The notes beneath the pieces are model-generated. The model was not told the DNA's origin and did not search any database. It was given only the letters and a program-made list of their open reading frames with translations. Below are positions 43,635 to 51,966 of a DNA stretch of 64,000 bases, piece by piece. This stretch comes from Acidobacteriota bacterium (lineage in GTDB: Bacteria > Acidobacteriota > Thermoanaerobaculia > Multivoradales > Multivoraceae): positions 1 to 64,000 of the forward strand of contig JAJCXN010000020.1 in NCBI GenBank assembly GCA_029263415.1, read 5' to 3'. The translations under genes were made by a program, and so were the position numbers. How positions within the stretch are numbered: position 1 is the first letter of the stretch; every line of letters begins with the position of its first letter.

Positions 43635-44144
43635 ATGAACTCCAAAGACCTCATCGACCGATTAGCGCTGGCGCCACATCCGGAGGGTGGGTACTACCGT
43701 GAGATCTATCGATCGAGCGGTACGGTCGAGCGCACCGACGGCGACAAGCGATCCACCCGAAGCAGTCTCACGACGATCTATTTCCTGTTGGAGCGCGGGC
43801 AGCAGAGTCGCTGGCACGTGGTCGCTTCAGACGAGGTCTGGCACTTCTATGACGGTGCACCGCTGGAACTCATCTCGTTCGACCCGAGGAGCGCGTCTGA
43901 TCCCAAGGGTGGTCGACTCACTCGAGCCATCCTAGGCTCAGTTGCAAGTGGCCAAGGTCATCAGCAGGTCGCTGTTGTGCCTGCAGGATTCTGGCAAGCG
44001 GCGCGACCTCTCGGCGCTTACTCTTTGACTGGCTGCACCGTCGGGCCTGGGTTTGAGTTCGACGACTTTCAGTTTGTCGTGGACGTGGCGGACCACGAGC
44101 GCGTCTTCAAGCACGCACTGAGCGAGTTTGGGAGTCTTCTCTAG
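43635..44144 (+). CDS. DUF985 cupin-fold protein
   Basis: A 169-residue single-domain cupin of the DUF985 (cupin_5) family: LALAPHPEGGYYREIYRSS at the start, TTIYFLLERGQQSRWHVVAS and DEVWHFYDGAPLELI in the middle, and GCTVGPGFEFDDFQF near the end are the family signatures. The His/Glu residues could bind a metal. Function of the family is largely unknown. Convergent with the RidA gene. Confidence 0.9.
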   Translation: MNSKDLIDRLALAPHPEGGYYREIYRSSGTVERTDGDKRSTRSSLTTIYFLLERGQQSRWHVVASDEVWHFYDGAPLELISFDPRSASDPKGGRLTRAILGSVASGQGHQQVAVVPAGFWQAARPLGAYSLTGCTVGPGFEFDDFQFVVDVADHERVFKHALSEFGSLL

Positions 44145-44190
44145 CAAGAAGCGCCGGGTGGTTGCCTTGCTGGAGAAAACCAGAGGTGAT

Positions 44191-44213
44191 CCGCGCGTGG
44201 GCCAAGCGCGCGG
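44191..44213. terminator. Possible shared hairpin between convergent genes
   Basis: CCGCGCG (44191-44197) and CGCGCGG (44207-44213) pair around a 9-nt loop between the convergent cupin and RidA genes. No U-tract in either direction. Confidence 0.4.
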
Positions 44214-44236
44214 CACCAGGACTTGGCGGTCGAGAG

Positions 44237-44701
44237 CTATTCGATCTCGAAGACTGCGTCGATCTCGACTGCCACGTTGAAGGGCAACACGTTCGCGCCC
44301 ACCGCGAATCGGGCATGGCGGCCGTTCTCTCCGAGAACTTCGACCATGAGGTCGGAGGCGCCGTTGATCACTTGCGGTTGTTGGTCGAAGTCGGCGGGGC
44401 AGTTCACAAAGCCGCCCAGTTTGACGCAGCGGCGGACACGGTCGAGGTCGCCGTCGCAGGCCGCGCGGAGCACCGACAAGATGTTGATTGCCACCAGCCG
44501 GGCGCACTGTTGGGCTTCTTCGATGGTGAAATCCGGGCCGACTTTGCCTCGGTATTCGAGTTGGCCGTCCTTGAGCGGCACTTGGCCGGAGATGAAGACA
44601 AGGTTGCCGGTGACGACGAAGGGGATGTAGTTGGCCGCTGGTTTTGGCGCTTCGGGGAGGGTGATGTCGAGTTCGGCTAGGCGTTGGTCGATGGTTCCCA
44701 T
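44237..44701 (-). CDS. RidA (YjgF/YER057c/UK114)-family protein
   Basis: A 154-residue member of the RidA family, which hydrolyses reactive enamine/imine intermediates from amino acid metabolism. Signatures: NLVFISGQVPLKDG, the ARLVAINILSVLRAA helix, VRRCVKLGGFVNC and the C-terminal ARFAVGANVLPFNVAVEIDA. In RidA the imine-hydrolysing Arg lies in the last block (R-x-x-V/A); here ARFAVGAN carries the family's N-x-LP-x-x-x-x-VE pattern, closer to the YjgH/longer subgroup, so activity may differ. ATG 44701 has AGGAG 5 bp upstream. Confidence 0.88.
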   Translation of the reverse strand: MGTIDQRLAELDITLPEAPKPAANYIPFVVTGNLVFISGQVPLKDGQLEYRGKVGPDFTIEEAQQCARLVAINILSVLRAACDGDLDRVRRCVKLGGFVNCPADFDQQPQVINGASDLMVEVLGENGRHARFAVGANVLPFNVAVEIDAVFEIE

Positions 44702-45234
44702 GGGGGCTCCTGAGGGTCGGTGCGTGGGTGAGCGTGGGCTGAGCTGACGATGTAAGGAGGGGTTGGGTCGAGTTGAGCGTTGCAGCCGCGTGTTGGCGCG
44801 GATGTTAGCCATTCTGCTCGCTCATCTGTTGAGCACTCGGTGTCATGCGTTCGAGGGGCTGGTGACTCCGAGTGAGCGCTGATTGCGGCTGATGGCGCTT
44901 GGAGGCTGTCGGGGAGTGGGGTGGCGCCGGTGGGCTACGCGACTTCGAACGTGGGCTGAGGATGGCCCATGGCATTCGGGGGTGCGGCCGGAGTGGGGTG
45001 GGTGCCTGCGTGTAGAGGTGGTGAGTGTTGTCGCTTGCAGCGGTGGACACTTGTTTTTACGCGGACGCACCCTCGGCTTGTCTGCTTGGTGGGTGAGTGT
45101 CAGTCGCTTTTTTGGCGGCGGACACTTGTCTTCGCGAGTGTGTTCGTGCGGTCCGGACCACTTAGTCGATGACTGTCCTGGGCGCAGCCCAGAACAGTCA
45201 TCTTCACGACCACTCGCGCTTTCGGCTCGTGGTC
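44702..45234. other. Intergenic region with long hairpin and short repeats
   Basis: About 530 bp with no supported gene. A near-perfect hairpin at 45168-45202 (16-bp arms, one mismatch, loop GCA) lies just downstream of the Dabb gene stop and probably ends its transcript. The decamer GGACACTTGT occurs at two places about 75 bp apart (near 45045 and 45119), next to other GGAC/CGGAC-rich sequence. An open plus-strand frame here (Trp/Gly/Arg-rich) looks non-coding. Confidence 0.5.
45168..45202 (-). terminator. Long hairpin after the Dabb gene
   Basis: GATGACTGTCCTGGGC (45168-45183) pairs with GCCCAGAACAGTCATC (45187-45202), 15 of 16 pairs, loop GCA. It starts about 30 bp after the stop of the minus-strand gene. 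There is no U-tract, so it may serve as a 3' stabiliser rather than a classical terminator. Confidence 0.55.
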
Positions 45235-45615
45235 TTAGTTGGTGATATCCGACGTGGTGCTACTGCCACGGGCCGGGAGGTAGACCTCGTACCACTTCTT
45301 TTGGGCGTCGGATCCGGAGTAGTCCTTCAATGCTTGCTCGTCGGTGAATTCCATGACGAACGCAGCTTGCTTGGTCTGCGACTTGATGCTGCGCAGCCAG
45401 ACGCGCGTGATGCCGTCGTAGTCTTCGGCGAGTTGGGCTACTCCGTCAAGGGCAGCCTGCTTGGCTTCGTCGCTGGCTCCATCGGCCCAGTCTAGGGTGA
45501 CCACGTGAATCACGGATTTGGGCTTCTCGACGCCGCGCTTGCCGACGGCGATACCGGCAAAGAACAAGGCGAGAGCGAGGCAGACGATGATTGATTTCTT
45601 GGCGTTGAAAGGCAT
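45235..45615 (-). CDS. Exported Dabb (stress-responsive alpha-beta barrel) protein
   Basis: A 126-residue protein with an N-terminal hydrophobic export or anchor segment (SIIVCLALALFFAGIAVG) followed by a single Dabb domain: SVIHVVTLDWADGASDEAKQ, a central strand VWLRSIKSQTKQAAFVMEF and DEQALKDYSGSDAQKKW, the family's length and order. Dabb domains form small dimeric barrels; catalytic roles vary and none is assigned here. ATG 45615 has AGGAG 5 bp upstream, so the earlier in-frame start is rejected. It follows the cytochrome-copper oxygenase gene only at a distance. Confidence 0.85.
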   Translation of the reverse strand: MPFNAKKSIIVCLALALFFAGIAVGKRGVEKPKSVIHVVTLDWADGASDEAKQAALDGVAQLAEDYDGITRVWLRSIKSQTKQAAFVMEFTDEQALKDYSGSDAQKKWYEVYLPARGSSTTSDITN

Positions 45616-45694
45616 GAGAACTCCTACTGTGGTCATTCGGTCTTAGCCGCGCGCTGCGGCCATCTAGTGCGGCCCTTGAGTCTATCGATACAGA

Positions 45695-45728
45695 AACGGC
45701 CTGACTGCGTTACCGCAGGCAGGCCGTT
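45695..45728 (-). terminator. Rho-independent terminator of the cytochrome/copper gene
   Basis: AACGGCCTGACTGCG (45695-45709) pairs with CGCAGGCAGGCCGTT (45714-45728) with one mismatch and a TTAC loop. Read on the minus strand it is followed by TCTGTATCG, and it lies 70 bp after the gene end. Confidence 0.7.
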
Positions 45729-45799
45729 GTCGGATTGGTCGTCGAGGAAATTTCGGAGGCCAGCTTGCCCTCTCCAAGAGGATCACTAGCGAGTCGGAC

Positions 45800-47434
45800 T
45801 CAGCCCTTTGGAACCACCGTCTTCTGTGCTTCGAGTTCGGCGGGCGTGGCCGTCGCGGTTCCGCCTCCAATATCCATGACCAAGTTGCCGGTGGCTTCAT
45901 CGACGGTGCCTGAAACGACCATCGGTTCCTGGCCGGGGATCAGCGCCTTGGCGGTCACCGCGTTGCCCTCCCAAACGATTTCTTGGATCGGTGCTGGCAG
46001 GACCAGTGAGCCGAACTGGACGTACCAACCGCCGGCGTTGCCGTTCTTGGGGAGATGAATGGCCATGGGCTCTTCCGGACCGTCTGCACTGCGCTGCGCG
46101 TCGAGGCGCCACACCTCACCGGGGAACTCCTCGGATAGCTCCGCGAGCTTGCCGATCACCAAGCTCACGGGCTTGGCGCTGATGCCATCTTTGACCACGT
46201 AGTCAACGAAGCCGATCAGCATCTCGTCGGTGGAATCTGTGCCCCAGGTGATGTCGCGAGTTGGATCGGGGTTGAACTGATTGCCGGTCGAGTTGTCCCA
46301 GTGCGCGTCGACCACCAACTTGGTGCCGGCGGGGATGTCCACAGGTTCGGCGAAGTCGTAGTTGGTTTGCCAGTTGAAGTCGTAGTTTGAGACGCTGAGC
46401 AGTTCTCTGACTTCGCCATCCGGGAAGTGCGCGGTGTACTTCATGTCCTTGCCGCGGTAGTGCATGTGCGGAGTGAGCGACAGGATCTCTGCGTCTTGGG
46501 GAAAGACGTATGAAGCGCGTGCTCCGTAGTTGGGATCACCGGCAGGAATGTTGAATGAGGCGTTCAAGACCCACAGGTTGGTGAATTCCTTCTTGATCTC
46601 GACAGGATCTGCGAAGTGGATGCCGATGCGCGTCTTGTCGGTCGCGGCGTTGCCGTTTGGATGGTAGTGAAAGTCGCCGAGCATCTTGCGGCCCGCCGGC
46701 AGGAGGCGGGCAGTGCCTTCGGGAAAGGTGCTCGGTCCTGCACCGGCAGCCCAGCCGCTCATCCAAGCTTCCTGGTTGCTCGTTGTCTCATCAGCGCGCC
46801 ACAAGATGAAGTGGTGCACGACGTCGGGTGCGCCTGGGAGAACTTCAACCGACTTGATCCAGCGATCTTCCGGGAAGCTGGCTTCGATCGGCACGATGTT
46901 GAACTGGTCCGATCCATCAGCAGCGATCTCGAACTCGTCGAATTCATACACGAAGTCGGGTTCGCCCAGCTTCCAGCCGGCTACCTTGGTGCTGGTTGGG
47001 GCGGCCGGCTCGTCTCCGTCGCCGCGCGGAGCGCCATTCTCGACCCAACGAGTGATGGTGTCAATTTGCGCCTCGCTGAGCGAGATGTCATTGGTGAAGG
47101 GTCCGTAGCCAGGATCAGCGTCCCAGGGCGGCATGTCACGATTCTTGACTGCCTTAGCGATGGACTTCGCCCAGGGCCTGACTTCATCGTAGCTGCGCAG
47201 CGCCATGGGAGCAATCTCTCCCGGTTGGTGGCAGCTGGTGCAGTTGTCATGGAGGATCTGAGCCACGTCATGCACAAAGTTGGGTTGGTCGAGGTTGGAC
47301 GCAGCCTTGGTTGCAGGCGGCGTGGCAGCCAGCAGGGCTGCGCTTGCGATCAGCGTCACACAAACAGCCGTAGCCACGGCGCGAATAGGCGCAGATGGAA
47401 GGGGCGCAGATGGGTTGGTAGTGGTGGTCGACAT
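45800..47434 (-). CDS. Cytochrome c-type/copper type II monooxygenase-like protein
   Basis: A 544-residue exported protein. After a signal peptide (VATAVCVTLIASAALLAAT) comes one heme c site, CTSCHQPGEIAPMALRSYDE, with later Met in NRDMPPWDADP as candidate sixth ligand. The rest resembles the peptidylglycine alpha-hydroxylating monooxygenase fold: VVHHFILW (His pair), GDFHYHPNG and LTPHMHYRGKDM (His-x-His), the usual copper ligands. Heme c would pass electrons to a copper monooxygenase-like site; substrate unknown. ATG 47434 has GAGGA 7 bp upstream; the ATG at 47470 is less likely. A paralogous 5' fragment lies at 143-407, broken by IS21 sequence. Confidence 0.85.
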   Translation of the reverse strand: MSTTTTNPSAPLPSAPIRAVATAVCVTLIASAALLAATPPATKAASNLDQPNFVHDVAQILHDNCTSCHQPGEIAPMALRSYDEVRPWAKSIAKAVKNRDMPPWDADPGYGPFTNDISLSEAQIDTITRWVENGAPRGDGDEPAAPTSTKVAGWKLGEPDFVYEFDEFEIAADGSDQFNIVPIEASFPEDRWIKSVEVLPGAPDVVHHFILWRADETTSNQEAWMSGWAAGAGPSTFPEGTARLLPAGRKMLGDFHYHPNGNAATDKTRIGIHFADPVEIKKEFTNLWVLNASFNIPAGDPNYGARASYVFPQDAEILSLTPHMHYRGKDMKYTAHFPDGEVRELLSVSNYDFNWQTNYDFAEPVDIPAGTKLVVDAHWDNSTGNQFNPDPTRDITWGTDSTDEMLIGFVDYVVKDGISAKPVSLVIGKLAELSEEFPGEVWRLDAQRSADGPEEPMAIHLPKNGNAGGWYVQFGSLVLPAPIQEIVWEGNAVTAKALIPGQEPMVVSGTVDEATGNLVMDIGGGTATATPAELEAQKTVVPKG

Positions 47435-47644
47435 GACGTTCCTCAGTAGGGTGGGGTCTTGAATGGACATTTGGACAGAGTGGATTGGACCGAGTGGATA
47501 TGGAACTGTCTACGGGGCTTGTGCTGTTTGAGTTTCGGCTGCGCTCCTGGGCGTTCTGTTCAAACGTGAGATCGCGTGAGCGCGTACAATCGTCCAGAGG
47601 TGTTCTCTGCCGCGCTCAAGGCGCCTTTTCGTGGATTGACCAGT

Positions 47645-48379
47645 ATGTCGCTTGAACCAACAAAAGCCAACAGGATCCGGCTCGACCTCGCGGCAGGGGT
47701 CGCTGCAGCTTCGTGCCTTTTTGCGTTCTCGGCTTCGGCTGATTTGGCGCTGTTGACCAACGGCGACTTCCTGAAGGTCGATACCTACGAGATGGTGGAA
47801 GAAGAGAAGATCCGGCTCGATCTACGTGACGGCGGCTCGTTGTACTTGCCTATCGGGCGGGTGGAACGCATCGTTGACGATGAGATCGTCGTTGTTGAGG
47901 AGCCCCCGGCCTCACCGGTCGGTCCACCGCCGGAGACCGCGCCTGAGTCACGCCTTGAGCTACATTGGCACGCAGATGCCGTACGCCCGGACACCCCATA
48001 CGGTGCTTTGTTCTTTGATGCCGGTAAGCGTTTCCAGTTGAACCCCATTCTGCTGGCGGCCATGGCTCGCGCCGAAAGCGCCTACGATCCCCGAGCTTTG
48101 TCAGTGAAGGGGGCGAGAGGGCTGCTGCAGTTGATGCCCGCCACCGCTGAACGGTTCGGGGTCAAGCGGACCGAGCTTTATGATCCGCAGCGCAATATTG
48201 AGGCCGCATCGCGCTATTTGAACGTCCTGATCAAGGAGTTTGACGGCGACTTGAAGTTGGTGCTTGCGGCATACAACGCGGGTGAGGGCAATGTACGTAA
48301 GTACAAGGGTGTGCCGCCGTTCCGCGAGACACGCAACTACATCAGTCGTATCTACCGGTTTCTAGGACTGGCCGGCTGA
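47645..48379 (+). CDS. Exported lytic transglycosylase (SLT) with LTNG domain
   Basis: A 244-residue peptidoglycan-cleaving enzyme. Signal segment AAGVAAASCLFAFSASA; then an SH3-like leader, LALLTNGDFLKVDTYEMVEE through YLPIGRVERIVDDEI; a Pro-rich linker; and the SLT domain: catalytic Glu in AMARAESAYDPRALS, GLLQLMPATAERFGV, and VLAAYNAGEGNVRKY with YISRIYRFLG at the end, as in MltE/Slt-type enzymes. The ATG at 47645 gives a direct signal peptide; the longer frame from 47576 is unlikely. The leader resembles the N-terminus of the protein at 57138-58034. Confidence 0.88.
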   Translation: MSLEPTKANRIRLDLAAGVAAASCLFAFSASADLALLTNGDFLKVDTYEMVEEEKIRLDLRDGGSLYLPIGRVERIVDDEIVVVEEPPASPVGPPPETAPESRLELHWHADAVRPDTPYGALFFDAGKRFQLNPILLAAMARAESAYDPRALSVKGARGLLQLMPATAERFGVKRTELYDPQRNIEAASRYLNVLIKEFDGDLKLVLAAYNAGEGNVRKYKGVPPFRETRNYISRIYRFLGLAG

Positions 48380-48412
48380 CGGCTGAGAACCCGTGGTGAA
48401 ACCCGGGACCTC

Positions 48413-48429
48413 AGCCTCGTGTTGAGGCT
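48413..48429 (+). terminator. Small hairpin after the transglycosylase
   Basis: AGCCTC (48413-48418) and GAGGCT (48424-48429) pair around a GTGTT loop 30 bp after the stop. No U-tract. Confidence 0.35.
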
Positions 48430-48464
48430 CACACCAAGCGCCTTCGGCGGTGCGCAGGCTCCCG

Positions 48465-48540
48465 TGGGACGTCGCGAGGAGATGGGAAGACGGAGAGGCC
48501 TCTTGCTTGAATCCCATGGGGACGTCGCGAGCAGATGGGA
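48465..48540. repeat. Pair of 23-24 bp direct repeats
   Basis: TGGGACGTCGCGAGGAGATG with GGA following (48465-48487) and a near copy at 48517-48540 that has one extra G and C for G, 52 bp apart, between the transglycosylase and the convergent acetyltransferase. Not coding. Confidence 0.7.
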
Positions 48541-48578
48541 GATTGGCTGGAGCTGCGATACAAGCACAGGGCAAGTGT

Positions 48579-48597
48579 GGCTTGGTTGCACCAAGCC
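48579..48597 (-). terminator. Hairpin after the AAC(3)-like gene
   Basis: GGCTTGG (48579-48585) and CCAAGCC (48591-48597), loop TTGCA, 23 bp after the acetyltransferase stop. Perfect 7-bp stem, no U-tract. Confidence 0.45.
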
Positions 48598-48619
48598 TGC
48601 GAGAACAAGGTGTTGTGCG

Positions 48620-49399
48620 TCAACCGAGGACTCGAGCGAAATAGGCTTCGGCGAAATCGACCAGTTCTTGGGTGGAGAAGAGTATGGCGTCTGCGTTGCC
48701 GATTTTGCCAGTACGGGTCGCGCCGGTCTCAGCGAACTGGCCGCCAACGAGGGGAAAATGCACGCCGTCGTCGGTGCCCATGTCGGGTCTTTCTACCCAG
48801 ACACGGGTGCCATCTCGCATGATGGGAAAGCGACTGACTGTTGTCCGTCTCGATGGCACCAGTGATTCTGCATAGTGCAAGGATGTGCAACGATTGAATC
48901 CAACACCTAGCAACAAAGTCTGGCCGTCGAGCTTGTAGAGCTTCTCAAACGGCGTGCCCTTGCCCTCACAGAAGCTCATGGCGTGGTCCTTGGTGATCTC
49001 TTGTGCCTGTCGACCGTTGGCGCAGACCGACACCGTCGGGTGGTTGCTCCTCAGCGTCTGCGGAAACGTTCTGAATGCTTCCGGGAGCGCGCCCATGGTC
49101 GTTGGTGTTGTTCGTGGATCGAAGACCGGGAGGTTGGCTCGAATAGTGTCGTGCCACTCGGCTTTGACTCTAGGGTCGTGCCAGGTGCTCGGGTCGGAAA
49201 CGGACGGCGACTCGGCTGGCATGACCAGGGTTCCCTCGGTGCCGAGCACTTCCAGCAATGAGCGAATCACGGTGACGGGACCGCCGACGGTCCAGCCGAT
49301 GTTCCGCAACGAGGAGTGAACCATCACCGTCATGCCGGGGCAAAGCCCCAGGTCGGCCAACTCCCGGCGCAATGAGTGCAGCGTGTTTGGGAGAGGCAC
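48620..49399 (-). CDS. AAC(3)-fold aminoglycoside N-acetyltransferase-like protein
   Basis: A 259-residue acetyl-CoA dependent acetyltransferase of the aminoglycoside 3-N-acetyltransferase/YokD superfamily: GMTVMVHSSLRNIGWTVGGP, GTLVMPAESPSVSDPSTW, PEAFRTFPQTLRSNHPTVSV (active-site His) and TLLLGVGFNRCTSLHYAE are the family motifs in order. Many chromosomal members do not confer resistance, so substrate is open. The GTG at 49399 was chosen because AGGACTTTCATA precedes it; the longer frame to 49519 lacks such a signal. Same strand as, and 167 bp after, the SpoIIE-type phosphatase. Confidence 0.85.
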   Translation of the reverse strand: MPLPNTLHSLRRELADLGLCPGMTVMVHSSLRNIGWTVGGPVTVIRSLLEVLGTEGTLVMPAESPSVSDPSTWHDPRVKAEWHDTIRANLPVFDPRTTPTTMGALPEAFRTFPQTLRSNHPTVSVCANGRQAQEITKDHAMSFCEGKGTPFEKLYKLDGQTLLLGVGFNRCTSLHYAESLVPSRRTTVSRFPIMRDGTRVWVERPDMGTDDGVHFPLVGGQFAETGATRTGKIGNADAILFSTQELVDFAEAYFARVLG

Positions 49400-49566
49400 T
49401 ATGAAAGTCCTATGGGTCGTTTGAGTATGGGTCAGTTCTCGCGATTTGCGGATTCTGGGCAACCAAGAACGGAGGCTCTCAGCGGTGGTCTTGAGGCTGC
49501 ACGCTACGCCTCGCGGCAACGCAGAGCTGGGCCTGCCGGGGCGGGTAGTACTCCTCGTCTTTTGCG

Positions 49567-51609
49567 CTACCCGATGCGGATCGGCTGCGACTCGGCGCTG
49601 GGCGGTCCTAAGTAGCGCACCACGACCATTGTGCGATCGTCGTCTGCGGGGCGCCCGGCGCAGTGGAGTCTGACGGCGTTGATCAGGCGGTCTCTGACCT
49701 CGGATGCGGAGTCGGCAGGGCCTGCGAGGGTTTCAAGGATGCCGTCGTAGCCGAAGGCGTCGTCGTCATCGTTGGTGGCTTCGATCAGGCCGTCGGAAAG
49801 CCACACCAAGACGTCGCCACGCTCTAGTCGAACGGACCTGTGCTCGTAGTCGTTGCCGAGCGCGCCGAGTGGGCTGCCGGCGAGCACGATCTCCTCGACC
49901 TCACCCTGGCGCAACAGGTACGTGGGCGGCGCCCCCGCGTTGGTGATCTCAACGGTGCCGAGTTGCAGATCAAGCACACACAAGACCGCGGTGACAAAGC
50001 TGCGGCGATCACCTGAGGTGCGCACCGTGTGGTCGAGCGCCGCGAGGATCTCTTCGAGGTCCTTGCGTTCGCGTACCAGGATGTCGAGCGCAGACTTGAG
50101 CATTGCCATGCGCAGGCCGGCCGGCAGACCATGGCCAGAGACGTCGGCGTTGACGATGGCGATGCGGGGCCGTTCGTCTGGCAGGCGCAGGATGTCGTAG
50201 TAGTCACCGCCGATGACCGTCGAAGGTTCGAAGAAACAAGCGACGTCCAATGCTGCTCCGGTGTCGACCACGGTGGGAAGCAAGCCCTGCTGGAGGTCTT
50301 GCGCGATCTCGAGTTCTTTGGCGATGACTTCTTGCTCAGCCGCGCGATGCACCGATGTTTCGAGGTGAGCGCCCATGTCGTTGAAGGCACGTTGCAAGTC
50401 ACCGACTTGGTCCTGCCGCCGGACTTTGATGCGATGCGAGAAGTCGCTATGGGAGACGGCTGCGGTCGCCCGGCTTAGTTGGTTGACGGCACGAGACAGG
50501 CCGAAGATCAGGTAGGCCGCCATGATCAGCGCGATCAGATAGATGTCGAACAATAAGAAGGCGGGAAGGATGAATGCTATCCACGCGATCGCATCGACTT
50601 CTGAGGATCGCGAGAACAGGTTGTCGATGACGGTCGAAAACGGCGCGAACACGGTTGCTGAGACGCCGTCGTCCACTTCGGTGCCGCTCGCTACATCGAA
50701 CAAAGGGCCGGCGGCCTCGAGACCTACGATCATCCACTTGGGCTCTTGGCCTTGTTCGCGGAAGAAGTCGTTGTGGTTGGTTGCGGATCCGGTCCGCGAC
50801 AGCGGCATCAAAGTCCACTCGCTATCGAAGACCTGCAGGGTTGCAACCGTCTTACGTTCGTCATTGGCACGCACCAATTCGACCCAAACCTGCGATCGTC
50901 GTCCTAGCGCGTCGGCAAGGTCGCCGCGATAGATCGCCAGAACACCCTTCGGCCCGAGACTCACCGCAGCGCCAATGGTGATTCCGCCGTCGGCGGTGGC
51001 AAGCAGCGGCGGCATCACGCTTCGGCTTTCGGTCTCCAGTGCGTATTCAGTTTCTTGGGCCAACCAAGCGGGCCAGGCCTCGGGCCCTGCGCTGTTGCTG
51101 CCAAGCCGTTTGCCGTCCTTGTAGAAGATCAAGTCGAAGTCTTCAAAGGGCGAATCCACTTGGTTCGACTGCCCAGCGAAGGCGGCGGCGCTGATCGAGG
51201 CGGTGGTGACTAGCTCGCTATAGACGACGCTCATCGAGGAGCGGAACAAGTGCGCCAGGAAAAAACCGGAGAGGAGGTAGCCGCCGACGCCCAGCAGGAT
51301 CGCGAGCAGGGGAATCGGTAGTACACCGATGAGCAGGTAGCTGAAGGTTAAGCGCCTGCCGACCCGCCACAAGAGTCGTCGCCAAACCATCATCAGTACC
51401 ACCGCGAGCACGGTGAGCACACCAATTACGAGGCTGACTTGGGCCAATCGAGACACCACCGGGATCGATACCAGGGCAAGCGCCACCAAGCCGATGAGTA
51501 CCGCTAGACCAGCCCACCACCACTTGCCCGGCTTTGGGCGCCTGGGTTTGTCCGGGGCTTGGGAGCGACGATCTGGGTCGCGGTCAGTGCTGATGAGGGA
51601 GGTGGCCAT
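49567..51609 (-). CDS. Membrane HAMP-SpoIIE/PP2C phosphatase (RsbU-like)
   Basis: A 680-residue signalling phosphatase. Two or three N-terminal spans (WWWAGLAVLIGLVALALV; VLTVLAVVLMMVW; YLLIGVLPIPLLAILL), a periplasmic domain of about 250 residues, another span (AWIAFILPAFLLFDIYL), a HAMP-like segment LSRAVNQLSRATAAVS, a coiled coil and a C-terminal PP2C domain: GGDYYDILRL, NADVSGHGLPAGLRMAMLK and WLSDGLIEATN carry the metal-binding Asp residues. It would dephosphorylate an anti-anti-sigma (STAS) protein, but no STAS or anti-sigma kinase gene is adjacent. Divergent from korA. Confidence 0.92.
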   Translation of the reverse strand: MATSLISTDRDPDRRSQAPDKPRRPKPGKWWWAGLAVLIGLVALALVSIPVVSRLAQVSLVIGVLTVLAVVLMMVWRRLLWRVGRRLTFSYLLIGVLPIPLLAILLGVGGYLLSGFFLAHLFRSSMSVVYSELVTTASISAAAFAGQSNQVDSPFEDFDLIFYKDGKRLGSNSAGPEAWPAWLAQETEYALETESRSVMPPLLATADGGITIGAAVSLGPKGVLAIYRGDLADALGRRSQVWVELVRANDERKTVATLQVFDSEWTLMPLSRTGSATNHNDFFREQGQEPKWMIVGLEAAGPLFDVASGTEVDDGVSATVFAPFSTVIDNLFSRSSEVDAIAWIAFILPAFLLFDIYLIALIMAAYLIFGLSRAVNQLSRATAAVSHSDFSHRIKVRRQDQVGDLQRAFNDMGAHLETSVHRAAEQEVIAKELEIAQDLQQGLLPTVVDTGAALDVACFFEPSTVIGGDYYDILRLPDERPRIAIVNADVSGHGLPAGLRMAMLKSALDILVRERKDLEEILAALDHTVRTSGDRRSFVTAVLCVLDLQLGTVEITNAGAPPTYLLRQGEVEEIVLAGSPLGALGNDYEHRSVRLERGDVLVWLSDGLIEATNDDDDAFGYDGILETLAGPADSASEVRDRLINAVRLHCAGRPADDDRTMVVVRYLGPPSAESQPIRIG

Positions 51610-51966
51610 GGCAGGTATGAAGCGTATCGCGTCTAGGCGTTTGCACTTGATACGCGAGAGAATCGACTCCGTTTCCTCATTCCTCGGAGCTTAGAGCCCT
51701 CCCGAGCCGGTTTGGCCTCTCCCCCTTACCTTCGCTTATGACATCCGAAGGACCTGGAGTACCACGGGGATGCAAAGCAACGAGCATCGAAGAGCTTTGA
51801 GAACTCTGTGTTTTCACCACGGGTTCTTGAGCGAACGGCCTTTGGAACTGCTAGATTTCTCCGGATTCGGTGCCTATCAGCCGATGGGTGTCCATCCTTC
51901 AAGCTCAGCATGGTCCGCTTGGCAAGTCCTCGAGCGCCGATCGCGACCGATTGGAGATTCCTTCTG
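51610..51966. other. Divergent intergenic region before korA
   Basis: About 360 bp between divergent genes. The plus-strand korA frame is open from 51808, but its residues before 51967 do not resemble the family. No clear promoter pair identified. Confidence 0.4.

Noticed and set aside
44883-45245. 120-residue plus-strand frame in the RidA/Dabb gap
   Set aside because: Trp/Gly/Arg-rich, crosses a long hairpin, no ribosome binding site or homology pattern.
46616-47449. 277-residue plus-strand open frame opposite the cytochrome/copper gene
   Set aside because: Low-complexity Arg/Gly/Ser composition, no start signal; mirrors the real gene's codon bias.
48620-49399. Calling this an antibiotic resistance gene
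   Set aside because: AAC(3)-fold proteins on chromosomes often have other substrates; sequence alone does not show resistance.
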